Below are positions 14,601 through 15,936 of a stretch of 15,936 bases of DNA, one piece after another. The DNA is taken from positions 1-15,936 of the forward strand of contig SLLU01000012.1 of the NCBI GenBank assembly GCA_007133925.1, written 5' to 3'. Both the position numbers and the translations under genes were made by a program. Each line of letters starts with the position of its first letter. Within the stretch, counting starts at the first letter, position 1. The notes below the pieces were generated by a model. The model searched no databases. It was not told the DNA's origin and was given only the letters and a program-made list of their open reading frames with translations. Origin of the DNA: Candidatus Halarchaeoplasma halalkaliphilum. GTDB lineage: Archaea > Thermoplasmatota > Thermoplasmata > Halarchaeoplasmatales > Halarchaeoplasmataceae.

Positions 14601-15936
14601 ACGTATATACATCGGCAACCGCGGGAAACTGGACAGTTACAGGCACGTACATGTCATACACGGGAGAAGCGACCCTGGTCGTGACCCCCACCAAAGAAGT
14701 CCATTCCATAGTGATAGAACCCAGGAACCCCACTGTTACCGCCGGCCATGGCATATCCTTTAACGCCACAGCCTACGATGAATCAGGCAATCTCATAGAG
14801 GATGTTACTGATGATACCAACTGGACCATCGAAAGCAGTGCAGGGGGAGAGTGGGACTATAACACATACACATCACAGTATGCCGGCACTTGGACCGTCA
14901 CCGGACACTATAATGGCTTTCAGGATACCACCAACCTCACGGTAACCCCCGCTATGGGTTATCGTCTGGATATCGGCCCCTTGGATCATACCATCAACGC
15001 GGGTGAAGAGATAGGCTACAATGCCACCCTTTACGATGAGTTCGGTAACGAGATAGGGGATGTGACCGGAAATACCGCATGGTCCATAGAGACAGGAGCC
15101 GGAGGAACGTGGGCGGATAACATTTACACGTCCGAGATAGCCGGTGTATGGAACATTACAGGAGAACACAACGGGGTCCTGAACATAACTACCCTTACGG
15201 TCAACCCCGGTCCGGCATATCGCATCCAGATTTACCCGGGAGATCAAAACATCTCCGCCGGAAGTGAGATATCCTACAGCTCTACCCTTTATGACGCCCA
15301 CGGAAACATGCTCGGGGACGTCACCGATGATACTACATGGTCAATAGAGACGGAAGCAGGAGGTTCATGGGTTGGAAATGTTTACACGGCCCAATTCGCA
15401 GGCCTTTGGGAGGTGACAGGAGTCCATGATGAGATCACGGGCTTAGCCACGTTGACCGTCGTTCCCGGACCTATGGATAAAATATCCATCTCTCCATCCA
15501 CTTCGACCATCACAGCGGGCACCTCTAGGACCTTCACCGCAGAAGGCCAGGACGAATTCGGTAATCCCGTAGGGGATGTTACAGCCGATACCGAATGGTC
15601 CATCCATGAGGATGCTGGAGGTTCGTGGGATGGGAACCGATACACGTCCGAGTTCGCAGGCCTTTGGGAGGTGACCGGCACCTACTCCGGGATAGAGGGG
15701 ACGGGAACCTTATCCGTTAACCCGGGAACCACAAACCGGGTCACCATCTCACCCTCGGGGACACAGGTCGTGGCAGCCGGCACGAACCTGCAGTTCCATG
15801 CCCAGGCCCTGGATGCTCACGATAATCTGATAACCGATTCTCCGGAAGACTTTATGTGGACGAATGCTGCGGAAGGCGTATTCAACCGTGAGGTACCGGG
15901 TGATTACAACGTGAGGGCTTCCTACGACGGGAGGAC
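11609..15936 (+). CDS. Giant secreted surface protein: Gly-rich domain and Ig-like repeats (3' partial)
   Basis: One frame is open from ATG 11609 to the window edge: 1442 residues with no stop. Residues 1-22 (MNLTKALTIFIGITMISSFA...) are a signal peptide. About 101-265 is a polyglycine-rich domain ending in GTVTITYYEF. About 270-361 looks like a fibronectin type III-like domain. About 362-492 resembles jelly-roll modules of surface proteins (LIVWNSTEPAGTGVELYTSV, then GKYLWTRQVMSTDDAMVTPRLHDLSV). About 495-760 is a larger beta-rich domain of unknown type beginning IGSSWTYFRHG. About 764-855 is another Ig-like domain (SIEPFRAFVGQTVTVSG), followed by seven 86-residue Ig-like repeats to the end. 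N-glycosylation sequons (NAT, NWS, NWT, NIT, NLT) are frequent and cysteine is absent from the parts I translated. An S-layer-like or adhesive role is inferred. The C-terminal anchor, if any, is outside the window. Confidence 0.88.
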   Translation, partial: MNLTKALTIFIGITMISSFAGAVDYQDIFQEISVEDVTGTPDVSMAEEPSGDLNIGGSQQITRIYEYNDTHVPYMVNLTGEGTGEGDLPFRAGSIYIEMSGAGGGGGRGGSSVGGAGGSLRTSMDVSTFHELEITVGERGLSNGVGGWGKSSGGDGGSVETGGGGGSTELWGVDDTGTEMFLGAADAGGGGGDNWASEGGGGGARGGRGGEDAESGEGSGYGGRGSDSGPGGDGGQETAPDHIIGHSTEITGGGSGSNTHGTVTITYYEFSPILTVSATQITPTSSKLQGYLTLEDASTADVYFAYGKVGGTEVQTEQITLDDSGGFSETITDLESLEIYEFRAVGDVNGITHHGNTLYFVPGSISETTQLRRDWNSFHEMNNVAPDADDLVLSGTTQGHRISAPIPLYGDAEDSLIVWNSTEPAGTGVELYTSVTDSHTTAPSTWDTVTSGGTIPGVEGDLMGKYLWTRQVMSTDDAMVTPRLHDLSVAVTLEPMDPIADISTWAIGSSWTYFRHGTITMEGDGDFVDTDMYIEERLTYTVSGIEYVVVDNVTTPVYNVTVDGDVLNGYIGIDTDFGTIGIEITQGYTEGYTLYRVDDQGILVEYRYQYYRGHTDVELIGRVNLFLTMVTTDTHIPNVEEYDYPVETGGHFVANNFVNSMGYTNIRITNMFIDDIEETMEFDDTQNRTIYVNTSEDTVVTWVPAGTFETFEMVQEEVLPNVTNHRTSYYSPYVNNYVREHTSDPMTEMTKVLESYHLPQDPNTLSIEPFRAFVGQTVTVSGSFPEHTSETFQITIPMADFAESVTTDTAGDFTVELEVPYARDNTHSPGKLGSLGVIARPAGDNIPFRVATLYIYDPDTITVEPTNSTVFAGDSETYTATAYHENGTVMGDVSTYFDWSIDRDAGGSWDDNVYTSEFAGLWEVTGEYMGSVHTSWLTVVPGEADRIRIEPEEMSVEGGETVEYNATLTDALGNELEDITAVTNWSIDAAAGGYWEDNVYTSATAGNWTVTGTYMSYTGEATLVVTPTKEVHSIVIEPRNPTVTAGHGISFNATAYDESGNLIEDVTDDTNWTIESSAGGEWDYNTYTSQYAGTWTVTGHYNGFQDTTNLTVTPAMGYRLDIGPLDHTINAGEEIGYNATLYDEFGNEIGDVTGNTAWSIETGAGGTWADNIYTSEIAGVWNITGEHNGVLNITTLTVNPGPAYRIQIYPGDQNISAGSEISYSSTLYDAHGNMLGDVTDDTTWSIETEAGGSWVGNVYTAQFAGLWEVTGVHDEITGLATLTVVPGPMDKISISPSTSTITAGTSRTFTAEGQDEFGNPVGDVTADTEWSIHEDAGGSWDGNRYTSEFAGLWEVTGTYSGIEGTGTLSVNPGTTNRVTISPSGTQVVAAGTNLQFHAQALDAHDNLITDSPEDFMWTNAAEGVFNREVPGDYNVRASYDGR
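11909..12408 (+). other. Polyglycine-rich domain in the surface protein
   Basis: Residues 101-265 of the surface protein are dominated by short Gly runs (GAGGGGGRGG, ETGGGGGST, AGGGGGDNW, EGGGGGARGG). Between the first runs lies a beta segment, FHELEITVGERG, and the end is GTVTITYY. This order, a Gly run, then an LxVxVG-type strand, then more Gly runs and a final GxVxIxY strand, resembles the Gly-rich domains of bacterial surface proteins and of the animal kinases ALK/LTK, where parallel polyglycine II helices pack together. The fold assignment is by pattern only. Confidence 0.6.
14186..15936 (+). repeat. Seven tandem 258-nt (86-residue) Ig-like repeats, last one partial
   Basis: The (V/I)xP codon that opens each unit recurs at 14198, 14456, 14717, 14975, 15233, 15491 and 15749, giving steps of 258, 261, 258, 258, 258 and 258 nt. 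Each unit follows the order IxIxP, a TAG/AGxxxxYxA strand, a D(E/A)xGN turn, DVT, (D)xxWSI, AGGxWxxNxYTS, AGxWxVTGxY and LTVxPG. They resemble bacterial Ig-like (Big_2-type) domains. Unit 7 is diverged from its second half and cut by the window end. DNA is well diverged between most units, but units 5 and 6 share an exact 23-nt stretch. Confidence 0.9.

Noticed and set aside
14186..15936. Tandem repeats considered as a CRISPR array or satellite
   Set aside because: The 258-nt units are protein-coding, diverge mostly at synonymous and surface positions, and lack short identical repeats with unique spacers.
1..15936. A defence island, secretion system or other novel multi-gene system
   Set aside because: Apart from the overlapping operon at 3400-6251, neighbours are mostly unrelated housekeeping genes with individual promoters, with no toxin, nuclease-helicase or transposase genes.

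Overview
The window looks archaeal. The gene set includes the catalytic subunit of archaeal/eukaryotic primase, a Pop5-type RNase P protein, a Nob1-type PIN/zinc-ribbon nuclease, the archaeal (type II) glyceraldehyde-3-phosphate dehydrogenase and a radical SAM protein with a C-terminal helix-hairpin-helix. Most genes carry an AT-rich TATA-like box centred about 25-29 nt before the chosen start codon, with little room for a leader. This leaderless layout, roughly balanced GC, frequent ATA/AGG codons and large Ig-repeat surface proteins suggest a euryarchaeon, perhaps of the Thermoplasmatota. The lineage is an inference, not proven.

Layout. Positions 1-317 hold the end of a membrane-anchored extracellular protein. 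Positions 374-2498 carry priS and an unknown four-helix membrane protein. A radical SAM gene (2489-3295, minus) converges on the membrane protein and diverges from a compact operon at 3400-6251: a MoxR AAA+ ATPase, RNase P subunit Pop5 and a radical SAM/HhH protein, the last two overlapping. Two tandem gamma-class carbonic anhydrase-like genes (6256-7354, minus) diverge from nob1 (7411-7911) around one palindromic TATA-like box. A methyltransferase (7908-8564, minus) shares a CTAG stop with nob1. The archaeal gap and purB genes follow as a pair (8702-11052). A stand-alone Schlafen AlbA_2-domain gene (11060-11500, minus) comes next. From 11609 to the window end runs one open frame of at least 1442 codons: a secreted protein with a signal peptide, a polyglycine-rich domain, several beta-rich domains and seven 86-residue Ig-like repeats, truncated by the window edge.

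Functionally this is mostly core housekeeping: replication priming, tRNA and rRNA maturation, central carbon and purine metabolism. It is flanked on both sides by cell-surface proteins. I see no tRNA, rRNA, CRISPR, transposon or defence island. The least ordinary parts are the giant surface protein, the overlap of an RNase P subunit with a nucleic-acid-binding-type radical SAM protein, and the tightly organised promoters. I do not see evidence strong enough to claim an undescribed multi-gene system. No gene-free stretch exceeds 140 bases.
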